Source: Kumtagia sp964244725 (lineage in GTDB: Bacteria; Pseudomonadota; Alphaproteobacteria; Rhizobiales; Rhizobiaceae). Taken from it: a stretch of 64,000 bases of DNA. Of this stretch, positions 31,953 to 40,374 are shown piece by piece; the stretch's first letter is position 1; each line of letters opens with the position of its first letter. Location: assembly GCA_964244725.1 (NCBI GenBank), contig CAXTJQ010000019.1:7918-71917 (forward strand), in the 5' to 3' direction. Under the pieces are notes generated by a model that was given only the letters and a program-made list of their open reading frames with translations, searched no databases and was not told where the DNA came from. Made by a program: the position numbers and the translations under genes.

Positions 31953-32870
31953 ATGACGGAGGCCGCGGAGGGGTCCTTGTCGTTCCGGCAGGAACGCCCG
32001 CGAAGTAAATCCCCTCTGCAATCCGAAGCCGCGCAGGGTTTCGCCCTCGTCAGCCCGACCTTGATCTACGCGCTGATCCTCCTGGTCATCCCGATCGCCG
32101 TCGTCATCGCGCACAGCTTCTGGACGCAGAACTATTTGACGATCGACCGCACCTTCACCCTGGAGAATTACCGCATCGCGCTGACCGAGCCGATCTATCG
32201 CGACCTGCTGGTGCGGTCGCTTTTCATCTCGCTGTCGGTCAGCGTCTGCACCGTCGTGCTGGCCTATCCGATCGCCTACTACATCTCGTTCCACGGCGGA
32301 CGTCACAAGCACACCTGGCTGTTCCTGATCACCATCCCGTTCTGGACCAGCTACCTTCTGCGCGTCATGTCGTGGAAGGTCATTCTCGGCTACAATGGCG
32401 TGCTCAACACGGCCCTGCTCAAGCTCGGCGTCATCAGCGAGCCGTCCACCGCCCTGCTCTATAATTCGACCGCCGTGATCATCACGCTGACCCATGCCTG
32501 GGCGGCCTTCGCGATCCTGCCGATCTTCGTGTCCCTGGAGAAAGTCGACCGTACGCTCATCGAGGCCGCGACCGATCTCGGCGATGGCCGGTTGCGCAGC
32601 TTCCTTCGCGTCACGCTCCCCTTGACCGTGCCGGGGGTGATCTCGGCGCTGCTCATCGTCATGATCCCGACGGTCGGCGATTTCGTCACACCGCGCCTCG
32701 TCGGCGGCAAGGATGGGGTGATGATCGCCAACGCCATCCAGGCGCAATTCGGCAAGGCGTCCAACTGGCCGCTCGGCGCGGCGCTGTCTGTGACCACCAT
32801 GGTGATCGTCACGGCGCTGGCGGCGGTCGCGGTCGTCGTCCTGCGGTTCGCTGCAAGGCGCGTGCGATGA
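31953..32870 (+). CDS. ABC transporter permease, spermidine/putrescine type (PotB-like)
   Basis: A 305-aa inner-membrane protein with about six hydrophobic helices (first: LVSPTLIYALILLVIPIAVV). The EAA loop that contacts the ATPase is visible as LIEAATDLGDGRLRSFLRVT followed by LPL. It belongs to the polyamine/iron-type importer family. It is the first gene of a three-gene operon with the second permease (ATGA overlap) and the ATPase. The substrate-binding proteins are encoded separately at 36408-38703. Confidence 0.92.
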   Translation: MTEAAEGSLSFRQERPRSKSPLQSEAAQGFALVSPTLIYALILLVIPIAVVIAHSFWTQNYLTIDRTFTLENYRIALTEPIYRDLLVRSLFISLSVSVCTVVLAYPIAYYISFHGGRHKHTWLFLITIPFWTSYLLRVMSWKVILGYNGVLNTALLKLGVISEPSTALLYNSTAVIITLTHAWAAFAILPIFVSLEKVDRTLIEAATDLGDGRLRSFLRVTLPLTVPGVISALLIVMIPTVGDFVTPRLVGGKDGVMIANAIQAQFGKASNWPLGAALSVTTMVIVTALAAVAVVVLRFAARRVR

Positions 32871-33679
32871 GGCGTATGCTTGGCAAATGGCTGACCGCCT
32901 ACGCGGTCCTCTACATCGTGTTCCTCTATCTGCCGATCGTCTTCCTGCCGATCTTTTCGGTCAACACATCGCCGGTTCCGACCTTTCCGCTTAACGGGGT
33001 CACGCTGAAATGGTACGAGGACCTGCCCAACACGCCGACGCTGCTCGATGCGGCCTGGAACAGCCTGCTGGTCGGCGTTGCCGCGTCTATCTTTTCGACG
33101 GTCCTCGGCATTTGCGCCGCGCGCGCCATCACGCGCTACCGCTTTCCCGGCCGCCGCGCCGTCAACGGCCTGATCATGGCGCCGCTTGTCCTTCCGGAGA
33201 TCATCGTCGCCGTCTCGATGCTCATCGTCCTTCTGCAGACCGGCATGAGCCTGTCGCTGTTCACCGTCGTGCTCGGCCATATCCTGATCTGCGTTCCCTA
33301 TTCGCTCAGCGTGCTCACCTCCGGCTTCGAAGGTTTCGACCGCAGCCTGGAGGAAGCCTCCGCCGATCTCGGCGAAAGCGCGTTCGGCACCTTTCGGCGT
33401 ATCACCCTGCCGATGGTCGCGCCGGCGATCATCTCCAGCCTGCTCGTCTCCTTCACAATCTCGCTCGACGAGTTCATCATGGCGTTCTTCCTCGCCGGGA
33501 CCGAGACGACGCTGCCGGTCTACATCTGGGGCCAATTGCGCTTCGCCGCCAAGCTCCCGAGCGTGCTGGCGCTCGGCACGCTGTTGCTCGCCGGCTCCTT
33601 CGTGCTGCTCACCGTCGCCGAAATGCTCCGCCGCCGCGCCGCGCGCCGGACGCAGGATACGGGAGTCGCCTTTGCCTGA
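32867..33679 (+). CDS. ABC transporter permease, spermidine/putrescine type (PotC-like)
   Basis: A 270-aa permease with about six transmembrane segments. The EAA motif is SLEEASADLGESAFGTFRRI followed by TLPM, and YVVLYIVFLYLPI-like hydrophobic sequence opens the protein. It overlaps the PotB-like gene by 4 bp and the ATPase gene by 8 bp, ensuring balanced synthesis of the membrane complex. Confidence 0.92.
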   Translation: MRRMLGKWLTAYAVLYIVFLYLPIVFLPIFSVNTSPVPTFPLNGVTLKWYEDLPNTPTLLDAAWNSLLVGVAASIFSTVLGICAARAITRYRFPGRRAVNGLIMAPLVLPEIIVAVSMLIVLLQTGMSLSLFTVVLGHILICVPYSLSVLTSGFEGFDRSLEEASADLGESAFGTFRRITLPMVAPAIISSLLVSFTISLDEFIMAFFLAGTETTLPVYIWGQLRFAAKLPSVLALGTLLLAGSFVLLTVAEMLRRRAARRTQDTGVAFA

Positions 33680-34760
33680 TCGCCCGATGATCGAGATCAT
33701 GAATGTCACCCGCAGTTACGGGACTTTCAAGGCGCTCGACGACGCTAACCTCACGATCCGCGAAGGTGAGTTCTTTTCGTTGCTCGGGCCGTCGGGCTGC
33801 GGCAAGACCACGCTCCTGCGCATGATCGCCGGCTTCGACACCCCGACAAGCGGCGTCATCTCCATCGACGGCCGGCCGATGGACGGCATCCCGGCCAATC
33901 GCCGCCCGACCAACATGGTGTTCCAGAGCTACGCGATCTTCCCGCATCTGAATGTCGAGCAGAACGTCGCCTACGGCCTGAAGCGGCTGCGCCTCGACGG
34001 CGCCGAAGAAAAGCGGCGCGTCGAGGAGGCGCTGGCGCAGGTCTCGCTCGTGGGTCTGGGCAAACGCGGCGCGACCGAATTGTCGGGCGGCCAGCGCCAG
34101 CGCGTCGCGCTCGCCCGCGCGCTCGTCATGCGGCCGAAGGTTCTGCTGCTCGACGAACCGCTCTCCGCCCTCGACAAGAAGCTGCGCGAGCAGATGCAGG
34201 TCGAGCTTCGCCGCCTGCAGAAGGCGGTCGGCATCACCTTCGTCCTCGTCACCCACGACCAGTACGAAGCGCTCGGCATGTCCGACCGCATCGCGGTGAT
34301 GTTCGGCGGCAGGATTGCGCAGGTCGCCGCGCCCAAGGAAATCTACCAGCGCCCGGTCAATCGCCAGGTCGCCGATTTCCTCGGCGGCATGAATTTCGTG
34401 AAGGCGGAAATCGTCGAGGACGAGGGCAACTCGATCACCGTCGAAACGCTCGGGTTCGGCCGCGTGAAGACCGACAAGCCGCGCCCTTTCGCACCGACCG
34501 GATCGAGCGCCACGATCGGCATCCGGCCGGAGCGATTGCGCGTGCTGTGGGACGACGCAAAGGCAAAACACGAAGTTGCCGGCACCGTCGTCGAGCGCCA
34601 TTACTTCGGCGAGATTACGCATCTCGTCGTGGAGATACCAGGGCTGGAAAAGCCGTTGTCGGTCACCGAGACCAACGATTTCGGCGCCGACGACCTGCCG
34701 CTCGGCGCAACGATCAGGCTGGGTTACGACCCCGACGCTCTGGTCGCCATGGCGGAATAA
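33672..34760 (+). CDS. ABC transporter ATP-binding protein (PotA-like)
   Basis: A 362-aa ATPase with Walker A GPSGCGKTT, Q-loop NMVFQSYAIFPHL, ABC signature LSGGQRQR, Walker B VLLLDEPLSALD, H-loop THDQYEA, and a C-terminal TOBE domain (about 280-355). It energises the PotB/PotC-like permeases. The start is a TTG at 33672 with GGGAG six bases upstream, overlapping the permease stop by 8 bp; an ATG five codons later (33687) is the alternative. Confidence 0.95.
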   Translation: MPDRPMIEIMNVTRSYGTFKALDDANLTIREGEFFSLLGPSGCGKTTLLRMIAGFDTPTSGVISIDGRPMDGIPANRRPTNMVFQSYAIFPHLNVEQNVAYGLKRLRLDGAEEKRRVEEALAQVSLVGLGKRGATELSGGQRQRVALARALVMRPKVLLLDEPLSALDKKLREQMQVELRRLQKAVGITFVLVTHDQYEALGMSDRIAVMFGGRIAQVAAPKEIYQRPVNRQVADFLGGMNFVKAEIVEDEGNSITVETLGFGRVKTDKPRPFAPTGSSATIGIRPERLRVLWDDAKAKHEVAGTVVERHYFGEITHLVVEIPGLEKPLSVTETNDFGADDLPLGATIRLGYDPDALVAMAE

Positions 34761-34849
34761 TTTGAACTCCGAGTTCGATTACTCGCCGGCCTGTGGATGA
34801 CGAGGCTTGCCGTCGGTCCGCGTGATGTAAATTATAAACGCAGTAATCA

Positions 34850-35125
34850 CTAGCCCACTGATGGGGCCAAACAGGAATACCGAAAAAAACTCCAGATTTG
34901 TCCTTGATCGAGCCTCCGCAGAACCCGTCTTCCGAACAGGAGTAGGCAACCGGATATCACAACGCAAGCCAAAGCGCCCACGAGAACCCGACCCGAGGCC
35001 GGCCGATCCGAGCCGTAGAGTACCGAGAATACCGGAGCCAGCGCGCCTACCGCGAAGAGTGCAATCGCAATCCCGTTCACATAGGTCGCGGTGCGCTTCG
35101 TCCGTTCGATCTGGCCCTGCGTCAT
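34850..35125 (-). CDS. Small membrane protein (91 aa), possibly frameshifted
   Basis: MTQGQIERTKRTATYVNGIA opens a protein with two hydrophobic segments (about 17-38 and 47-66) followed by a basic stretch RRVLRRLDQGQ. Its start overlaps the end of the amine oxidase gene by 4 bp, so it is cotranslated. Near its 3' end a run of seven A on the plus strand (34883-34889) lies where the other frame opens into a third hydrophobic segment (LEFFSVFLFGPISGLVITAF) ending at 34779. A frameshift at the run would yield a longer three-helix protein. Confidence 0.65.
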   Translation of the reverse strand: MTQGQIERTKRTATYVNGIAIALFAVGALAPVFSVLYGSDRPASGRVLVGALACVVISGCLLLFGRRVLRRLDQGQIWSFFRYSCLAPSVG

Positions 35126-36411
35126 CGCGACAGCTTTTCAAGCGCGCGAATAACTTGCGTCGCTCCCGCCCTTCCCGCCACGATCGCGCCCTCGACATAG
35201 CCCGGAAACGACGGCGACAGTTCCGAACTCGCGAATGTCACGCGCGGCAGGCCTGCCCGCAGCACGGCCTCCGCGTCAGTGGCCGCGAAGTCGAGCACCG
35301 TGTCGGCGTAACCGCCGCCGCTCCACGGATCGCCTGTCCAGTTGCGGATCGTCACGTCGAGCGGATCGGCGGCCGCCGCGCCGAAAGCGCCGGTCAGCTG
35401 CGTCAGGATCGCCGATCGGACTGCATTTGCGCCAAGTGCGGTCCATTCGACCGCGAGTGATCCGCCGACGAACACGACAAGCGCGGGCCGGTCTTTATCG
35501 TGGCTGGCGTCGCAGACGTAGAATCCGGGCGGATCGAGGACGAACACGCTGCCGCTCAGACCGGCGTCGCGCCAGAACGCCCGTTCATAGCGCGTCAGCG
35601 CCTTGATCACCTTGCCGCTGTTCCACGCCGAAAACGCATGCGAGAGATCGGCGGAGAGCGGAGGGTCGAAGACGACGCGGTGGGCCATGACCGGCGGCGC
35701 CGCCACGATCACATGTCTGGCGCGGTACGCTGCATGCTCGGTTTCGACGGCGACCCCATCCGGGCCATGCCGCAGGCGCTTTGCCGGTTCGGACAGATGC
35801 AGCCGCGACCCCGCTTCGCGCGCCAGATCCTCGGCCAGCGCGTGCATGGTCCCGTCGAGAAAATACTGTAGTTCCGGCATTTCGTTAGTGATGCGACGAT
35901 CGTTGGAAACGAGATACCACATCGGCAATCGTTCGGTCGGCTGGCACCACAGACCCTCGATCTGCGACAGGAATCCCGCCTTCGCGTCGTCGGCATCCGG
36001 CTGAGCATCCGTCCAGGCCATGACGGAAAGCTTCGCGATCGAAGGATCGTCCGGCCGATATGCGTTGGCGCGGTCGCGGATGGCGGACGCGCGCCTGGAA
36101 ACGTCATCCGCGCTGCGCGGCGACGCCGGCTGCATCAACCCACGTCCTTGATGCAATCCTTCCACCCATCGTCGCCCGAAGCGACGCGACAGCGCGATGA
36201 CCTCGGGCATGTCGTCGCAGAAATATTGCCCGCCCGTGTCGATCCTCTCGCCGAGACCGTTGATTTGAGATTCGACCCGCCCGCCGACCCGGTCGCGCGC
36301 TTCGAGCAGGACGAAGTCGGCGCCGGCGTCCGTCAGCGCGTCGGCGGCCGAGAGTCCAGTGAATCCGGCGCCGACGATAATGACGTCGGTGCGAAGGACC
36401 TCGGCGCTCAA
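35122..36411 (-). CDS. Flavin amine oxidase (MAO-like)
   Basis: A 429-aa flavoprotein. The dinucleotide-binding motif VIIVGAGFTGLSAADAL lies at 10-26, followed by LLEARDRVGGRV, typical of the amine oxidase family. The C-terminal VTFASSELSPSFPGYVEGAI followed by VAGRAGA is the FAD-binding end. It would oxidise a primary, secondary or polyamine nitrogen to an imine. The start is a TTG overlapping the stop of the upstream binding-protein gene (TTGA), with an AAGGCGGG ribosome site inside that gene. It is part of the leftward operon from operator 3. Confidence 0.9.
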   Translation of the reverse strand: MSAEVLRTDVIIVGAGFTGLSAADALTDAGADFVLLEARDRVGGRVESQINGLGERIDTGGQYFCDDMPEVIALSRRFGRRWVEGLHQGRGLMQPASPRSADDVSRRASAIRDRANAYRPDDPSIAKLSVMAWTDAQPDADDAKAGFLSQIEGLWCQPTERLPMWYLVSNDRRITNEMPELQYFLDGTMHALAEDLAREAGSRLHLSEPAKRLRHGPDGVAVETEHAAYRARHVIVAAPPVMAHRVVFDPPLSADLSHAFSAWNSGKVIKALTRYERAFWRDAGLSGSVFVLDPPGFYVCDASHDKDRPALVVFVGGSLAVEWTALGANAVRSAILTQLTGAFGAAAADPLDVTIRNWTGDPWSGGGYADTVLDFAATDAEAVLRAGLPRVTFASSELSPSFPGYVEGAIVAGRAGATQVIRALEKLSR

Positions 36412-37478
36412 TAGCCCGCCTTGATCTTCTCGAATTCGTCAATCATCCGCGTCTTGAGGTCGGGCGGAACGGGCTGCTGGAACAGCGTCTTGTCGACGAA
36501 TTTGTCGATGTCGTCGAAGCCGCCGGCCTTCAGCACCGCCGGATCGACCGCGGCCATACCCGCGCCGTTCCCATGCCCGTAGCCATAGGTCGTCACCATG
36601 TAGTTGGAGACATCCTTGGCATTGACCGCCGACAGGAAATCATACGCCTTGTCCACATTGCCCGGCGCATCCTTCATCAGCACGTAGCCGCAAACCCAGG
36701 TCGAAATGCCTTCCTTGGTATCGCGGTTCATGGCGATCGGCACGCCGTCTTTCCTCAGCGAGATATATGTCTCGTTCCAGCCCCAGGCGAGATCGACTTC
36801 GTTGCCGGCAAACGCCTGGTTGATGTCGGTGGAATCCGTCCAGTAGAGCCGGACGTTCTTGTGCACTTGCCGCAGGAAATCGGATGCCTGCGCGAACTGC
36901 GCGTCCGTCATCTTCGTCCAGTCCTTCTGCCCGATGACCAGGCTCGCCAGCGCATAGGCGTCGTCGACATTGTCGCCGATCGTCACCCGGTTCCTGAACT
37001 TCGGATCGGCGAAGCTGCGCAACGTCTGCGCCTCGTCCGGCGTCACGCTGTCGGTGCGGTAGAGCATGGCCGAATTGCCCCAGTCGAACGGCAGGAACCA
37101 GGCCTTGCCGTCGTCGGTGGTCATCAGGTTCTTCATCGACCGGATGCCGGGGAGAATGTCGTCCCAGCCCTCGATGCGGCTGGTGTCGAGCGGCTGCAGC
37201 AAGCCTGCCTCGCGCCACTTGACGACATTTTGCGAACACGGATGCGCGATATCGACTTTGAAACCGGAGCGCATCTTCTGCAGCGCCTCGTCCTCGTCTC
37301 CGAAGAACGCGAAGCTCGGCCCCTCGCCATGCTTGTCGATATACGCCTGATGGAAGGGCGGCTCCTCGTAGCCCGACCAATCGAAGACGATGAGGTCCTT
37401 GTCCTCGGCGACCGCCGCGTTCACGACCAGCGAAGCTGCCACGACCGCTCCGAACCCGAGGCGTTTCAACATCGTCAT
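36408..37478 (-). CDS. Periplasmic polyamine-type substrate-binding protein, copy 1
   Basis: A 356-aa PotD/PotF-like binding protein with a signal peptide (MTMLKRLGFGAVVAASLVV then NAAVAEDKD, cleavage near residue 24). The mature start LIVFDWSGYEEPPFHQAYID followed by FAFFGDEDEALQKMRSGFK is closely similar to its neighbour at 37609-38703 (FDWSGYE, FFGDEDEA, KMRSGFK, AHPCSQ, VVKWREAGLL). I start at the ATG at 37478; a GTG two codons earlier is possible. It probably delivers substrate to the PotABC-like system. Confidence 0.93.
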   Translation of the reverse strand: MTMLKRLGFGAVVAASLVVNAAVAEDKDLIVFDWSGYEEPPFHQAYIDKHGEGPSFAFFGDEDEALQKMRSGFKVDIAHPCSQNVVKWREAGLLQPLDTSRIEGWDDILPGIRSMKNLMTTDDGKAWFLPFDWGNSAMLYRTDSVTPDEAQTLRSFADPKFRNRVTIGDNVDDAYALASLVIGQKDWTKMTDAQFAQASDFLRQVHKNVRLYWTDSTDINQAFAGNEVDLAWGWNETYISLRKDGVPIAMNRDTKEGISTWVCGYVLMKDAPGNVDKAYDFLSAVNAKDVSNYMVTTYGYGHGNGAGMAAVDPAVLKAGGFDDIDKFVDKTLFQQPVPPDLKTRMIDEFEKIKAGY

Positions 37479-37608
37479 GACCACCGGTCCCCTATCCGAG
37501 GCGCGACCTTACGATGGGAAACCGGAAGCGTCGACAGGTCGGCGCGGGCAAAGAAGACAGCTCTGCGCGAAATTGACTGGCCGTATGCGCCGACCAAAGA
37601 TCGGCCGC

Positions 37609-38703
37609 TCAATACCCCGATTTGATCTTCTCGAATTCCGCGATCATCCTGAGCTTCCTGTCGGAGGGCAGCGGCGACTGGAACAACGTCTTGTCGACGA
37701 ACTTGCCGACATCGCCATAACCCTTTTCCGCCAGCACCTTGGGATCGACGGCCGCCATCGCCTTGGCGTTACCCTGGCCGTAGCCCCATTCGCGCACGAT
37801 GTAGTCGGCGACACGCGGATCGTCGTTGACGGCCGAGAGGAAATCGTAGGCCTTGTCGGAATTGCCGGGCGCCTCTTTCAGCTTGACGTAGCCGCAGACC
37901 CAGGTCGACAGGCCCTCGGCCGTGTCGCGCTTGATCCTGATCGGCTGGCCCTGGTTGGCGAGTTGCGTCGCCGCGTCGTTCCAGGCCCAGGCGAGGTCGA
38001 CCTCACCGCCGCCCATCGCCTGCACGATCTCGGTGTTGTCGGACCAGTAGAGCCGGACGTTCTTGTGGACCGCGCGTAGGAAGGCGGAAGCCTCGGCGAA
38101 CTGCGCATCGGTGGCGGTGGTCCAGTCCTTGATGCCGAGCGCCAGGTAGGCGAGCGCATAGGCGTCGTCGACATTGTCGCCGATCGAAACGCGATCCTTG
38201 AATTTCGGATCGGCGAAGGCCTTCAGCGATTGCACGTCCTCCTCGTCGACCTTGGTCGTGTTGTAGGTCAGCGCCGTGTTGCCCCAGTCCCACGGCATGA
38301 ACCACGCCTTTCCGTCGGGGGTGGTCGCGAGATCCTTCATCGCCATCAGGCCGGGATTGAGGTCGTTCCAGCCCCTGATCTTCGACGTGTCGAGCGGTTC
38401 GAGCAGGCCCGCCTCGCGCCATTTCACAACGCTTTGCGAACACGGATGGGCGAGGTCGGTCTTGAAGCCGGAGCGCATCTTCTCGAATGCCTCGTCCTCG
38501 TCGCCGAAGAAGGTGAAGGTCGGCTCCTCGTTGTATTTTTCGGTGTATTCCGGGTGGAACTGCGGCGCCTCGTACCCCGACCAGTCGAACACCGTCAGGC
38601 TGTCATCCTGCGCCGACGATGGCAGGCACGTCGAAGTCGAGAGCAGTCCGGCGAGCATCAGCGCGCATGTGGTCCGGCGCGTTCCATATGTCATCATCAT
38701 CAT
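37609..38703 (-). CDS. Periplasmic polyamine-type substrate-binding protein, copy 2
   Basis: A 364-aa paralogue of the adjoining binding protein, with its own signal peptide (CALMLAGLLSTSTCLPSSAQ). It starts at a run of four ATG codons (38703-38692) behind GGGGGA. Identity to copy 1 is high throughout, including IGDNVDDAYALA, VHKNVRLYW, STWVCGYV, KAYDFLSAVN and FVDKTLFQ. Two binding proteins feeding one permease suggest two related ligands or different affinities. It directly follows the TetR gene in the leftward operon. Confidence 0.93.
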   Translation of the reverse strand: MMMMTYGTRRTTCALMLAGLLSTSTCLPSSAQDDSLTVFDWSGYEAPQFHPEYTEKYNEEPTFTFFGDEDEAFEKMRSGFKTDLAHPCSQSVVKWREAGLLEPLDTSKIRGWNDLNPGLMAMKDLATTPDGKAWFMPWDWGNTALTYNTTKVDEEDVQSLKAFADPKFKDRVSIGDNVDDAYALAYLALGIKDWTTATDAQFAEASAFLRAVHKNVRLYWSDNTEIVQAMGGGEVDLAWAWNDAATQLANQGQPIRIKRDTAEGLSTWVCGYVKLKEAPGNSDKAYDFLSAVNDDPRVADYIVREWGYGQGNAKAMAAVDPKVLAEKGYGDVGKFVDKTLFQSPLPSDRKLRMIAEFEKIKSGY

Positions 38704-38722
38704 GTCCCCCGTTTCAATGGCT

Positions 38723-39421
38723 TCAAGCGATTTTGCGCATACGCGGCGCCGTGCGCGGATAATGCTTCGGGAACACCGAGGCGAGGAAATCGGCGGACGC
38801 ATGCAGCGCGCTCTCGCGCGTCGCGTCCTCTGTTCCCATCATCAGCCGCAGCCAGAGCCCCTCGAGCATCGCGCTCAGGCCCAGCGCAGTCGACTGCGGG
38901 TCGAAATCATAGCCGCCATCGGCTTTCAGCTTCCGGCAAAGCGCGATGAAGACGTTTTGGTAAGCCTCGTCGCGCGCGCCGCACAGCGACTGGTAAGTCG
39001 GCCTCGACTTCGCCTCGCCCCAGAAGGCGCACCATGCGGCGAGCTTGCGCTTGCTGCAGATCGCCCTGTCGAAATCTGCGGCGACAAGTGTCGCAAGCTG
39101 CCGCGCCGGATCGCCGCCGGCCCTCAGCAGCGCCGCGCGCCAATGCGCCGAATATTCGTCCGCCATGAACTGCAGCGTCGCGACGAGCAGCTTTTCCTTG
39201 CTCTCGAAATGGAAGTTGACGATGCCGCGCGACAGCCCCGCTCCTTCCGCGACATCGGCCATCGTCGTTTCGGAATAGCCGCGCCTGGCGAGCGAATCGA
39301 TCGTCGCGTCGATCAGTTGCTGCCGCCGCGTCTCCTTCGAGGCCTTGCGGCCGCGCCTTTCCTTGTCCTCAGCCGCCTCCAGGGGCGCCGCCGTCCTGGT
39401 CACCGTTTGGATGCTCCACAT
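38723..39421 (-). CDS. BetI-type TetR-family repressor of the cluster
   Basis: A 232-aa regulator. The TetR HTH spans RRQQLIDATIDSLARRGYSE, TTMADVAEGAGLSRGIVNFH and FESKEKLLVATL. The C-terminal domain (ICSKRKLAAWCAFWGEAKSR) resembles the BetI-type ligand domain. BetI senses choline in enteric bacteria, so a quaternary or tertiary amine effector is plausible but inferred. It lies in the leftward operon started from operator 3, giving autoregulation; it probably also acts at operators 1 and 2. The gap to the methyltransferase gene upstream is 6 bp. Confidence 0.9.
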   Translation of the reverse strand: MWSIQTVTRTAAPLEAAEDKERRGRKASKETRRQQLIDATIDSLARRGYSETTMADVAEGAGLSRGIVNFHFESKEKLLVATLQFMADEYSAHWRAALLRAGGDPARQLATLVAADFDRAICSKRKLAAWCAFWGEAKSRPTYQSLCGARDEAYQNVFIALCRKLKADGGYDFDPQSTALGLSAMLEGLWLRLMMGTEDATRESALHASADFLASVFPKHYPRTAPRMRKIA

Positions 39422-39427
39422 TGCCGG

Positions 39428-40225
39428 TCAACTCTTTTCCGGCCTTCTCGCCCGCAGATGAGTGGGACGGTGCTCGCCGCTGTCAAGCACCTTCTGCATG
39501 GCTTCCCAGGTCCGGATATTCCTGTCGACATAGGCGGCGCCGACCGCATCGGCCGCCTTTTCGTAGGACGAACCCTTGAGCCGCTCCAACTCGCCGCGCG
39601 CGACCCCGCGATACCAGGCGTTCCGGTCGGTGAGCGTCACGTTGACGAACCCGGCCGCTTCCATCGCCTGGGCGTAGCGTTCAGGGGAAGCCATCGCGAA
39701 ACTCAGGCCCTCGGCGGCGACGTAGGCCTTCATGGCTGCGGACGGCTCGCCGTCATGCGACGTCAGCCAGTCGCTCGCCGCGAAGACGCCACCCGGCTTC
39801 AGCACACGGAAAATGTCGGCGAAAAGCGCTTCCTTGTCCGGCACATGCAGCAGCGCATCCTTCGAGAACACCAAATCGAACGATGCATCGGAGAAGGGCA
39901 ATGCGCCCGGCGCGGCATGGACAAAGATCGCGCGGCCCGACAGTTGCTGGTCGGCGGCGCGCTTGCGGGCGCGCGCGATGACCGGCTCCTCGACGTCGAA
40001 GCCGGTCACATGGCTCGCGCCGTGCGCCCGGATCAAGTGCAGCGCGATGCCACCCGAGCCGCAGCCGACGTCGAGAACGCTCTTTCCGGCGAGCGACAGG
40101 CCGGCGAGCATGCGGTCGACCTCTTCAGGTCCGCCCGGCGAGAGATATCCCTCACCCCACAGCGCCTCGAGAAAGCGGATCGCGGACTCGTCATATTCGG
40201 GTTCAGCCTGAAGGCTGGCGCTCAT
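39428..40225 (-). CDS. SAM-dependent methyltransferase, amine N-methyltransferase-like
   Basis: A 265-aa class I methyltransferase. SAM loop VLDVGCGSGGIALHL, acidic loop FDVEEP, post-II motif FDLVFSKDALLHVPDKEALF, and VLKPGGVFAASDWL. The N-terminal EALWGEGYLSPGGPEEVDRM resembles the group containing phosphoethanolamine and sarcosine/dimethylglycine N-methyltransferases. In a catabolic cluster it may transfer methyl groups between pathway intermediates. It is the first gene of the leftward operon; operator 3 lies 72 bases upstream. Confidence 0.87.
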   Translation of the reverse strand: MSASLQAEPEYDESAIRFLEALWGEGYLSPGGPEEVDRMLAGLSLAGKSVLDVGCGSGGIALHLIRAHGASHVTGFDVEEPVIARARKRAADQQLSGRAIFVHAAPGALPFSDASFDLVFSKDALLHVPDKEALFADIFRVLKPGGVFAASDWLTSHDGEPSAAMKAYVAAEGLSFAMASPERYAQAMEAAGFVNVTLTDRNAWYRGVARGELERLKGSSYEKAADAVGAAYVDRNIRTWEAMQKVLDSGEHRPTHLRARRPEKS

Positions 40226-40296
40226 CCGACACAGGTCCCACCAGCCGATACCGCCGTAAGCCTAGTCCTGAAAACGGAAAATGCAAGATCGTTTGT

Positions 40297-40310
40297 TGAA
40301 CATTCATTCA
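40297..40310. promoter_or_regulatory. BetI-type operator site 3 (methyltransferase/flavoprotein divergent region)
   Basis: TGAACATTCATTCA is the complement of TGAATGAATGTTCA, fitting TGAATGNNYGTTCA. It lies between the divergent starts at 40225 and 40375 and is therefore placed to control both the leftward operon, which contains the TetR gene itself, and the rightward flavoprotein-GcvT operon. Confidence 0.78.
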
Positions 40311-40374
40311 ATATAGCTGGACAGATTTGTTGCCCGCGTGGCAAATTGGGGGTGAAAGGGTTTCGGCGTCAGCG

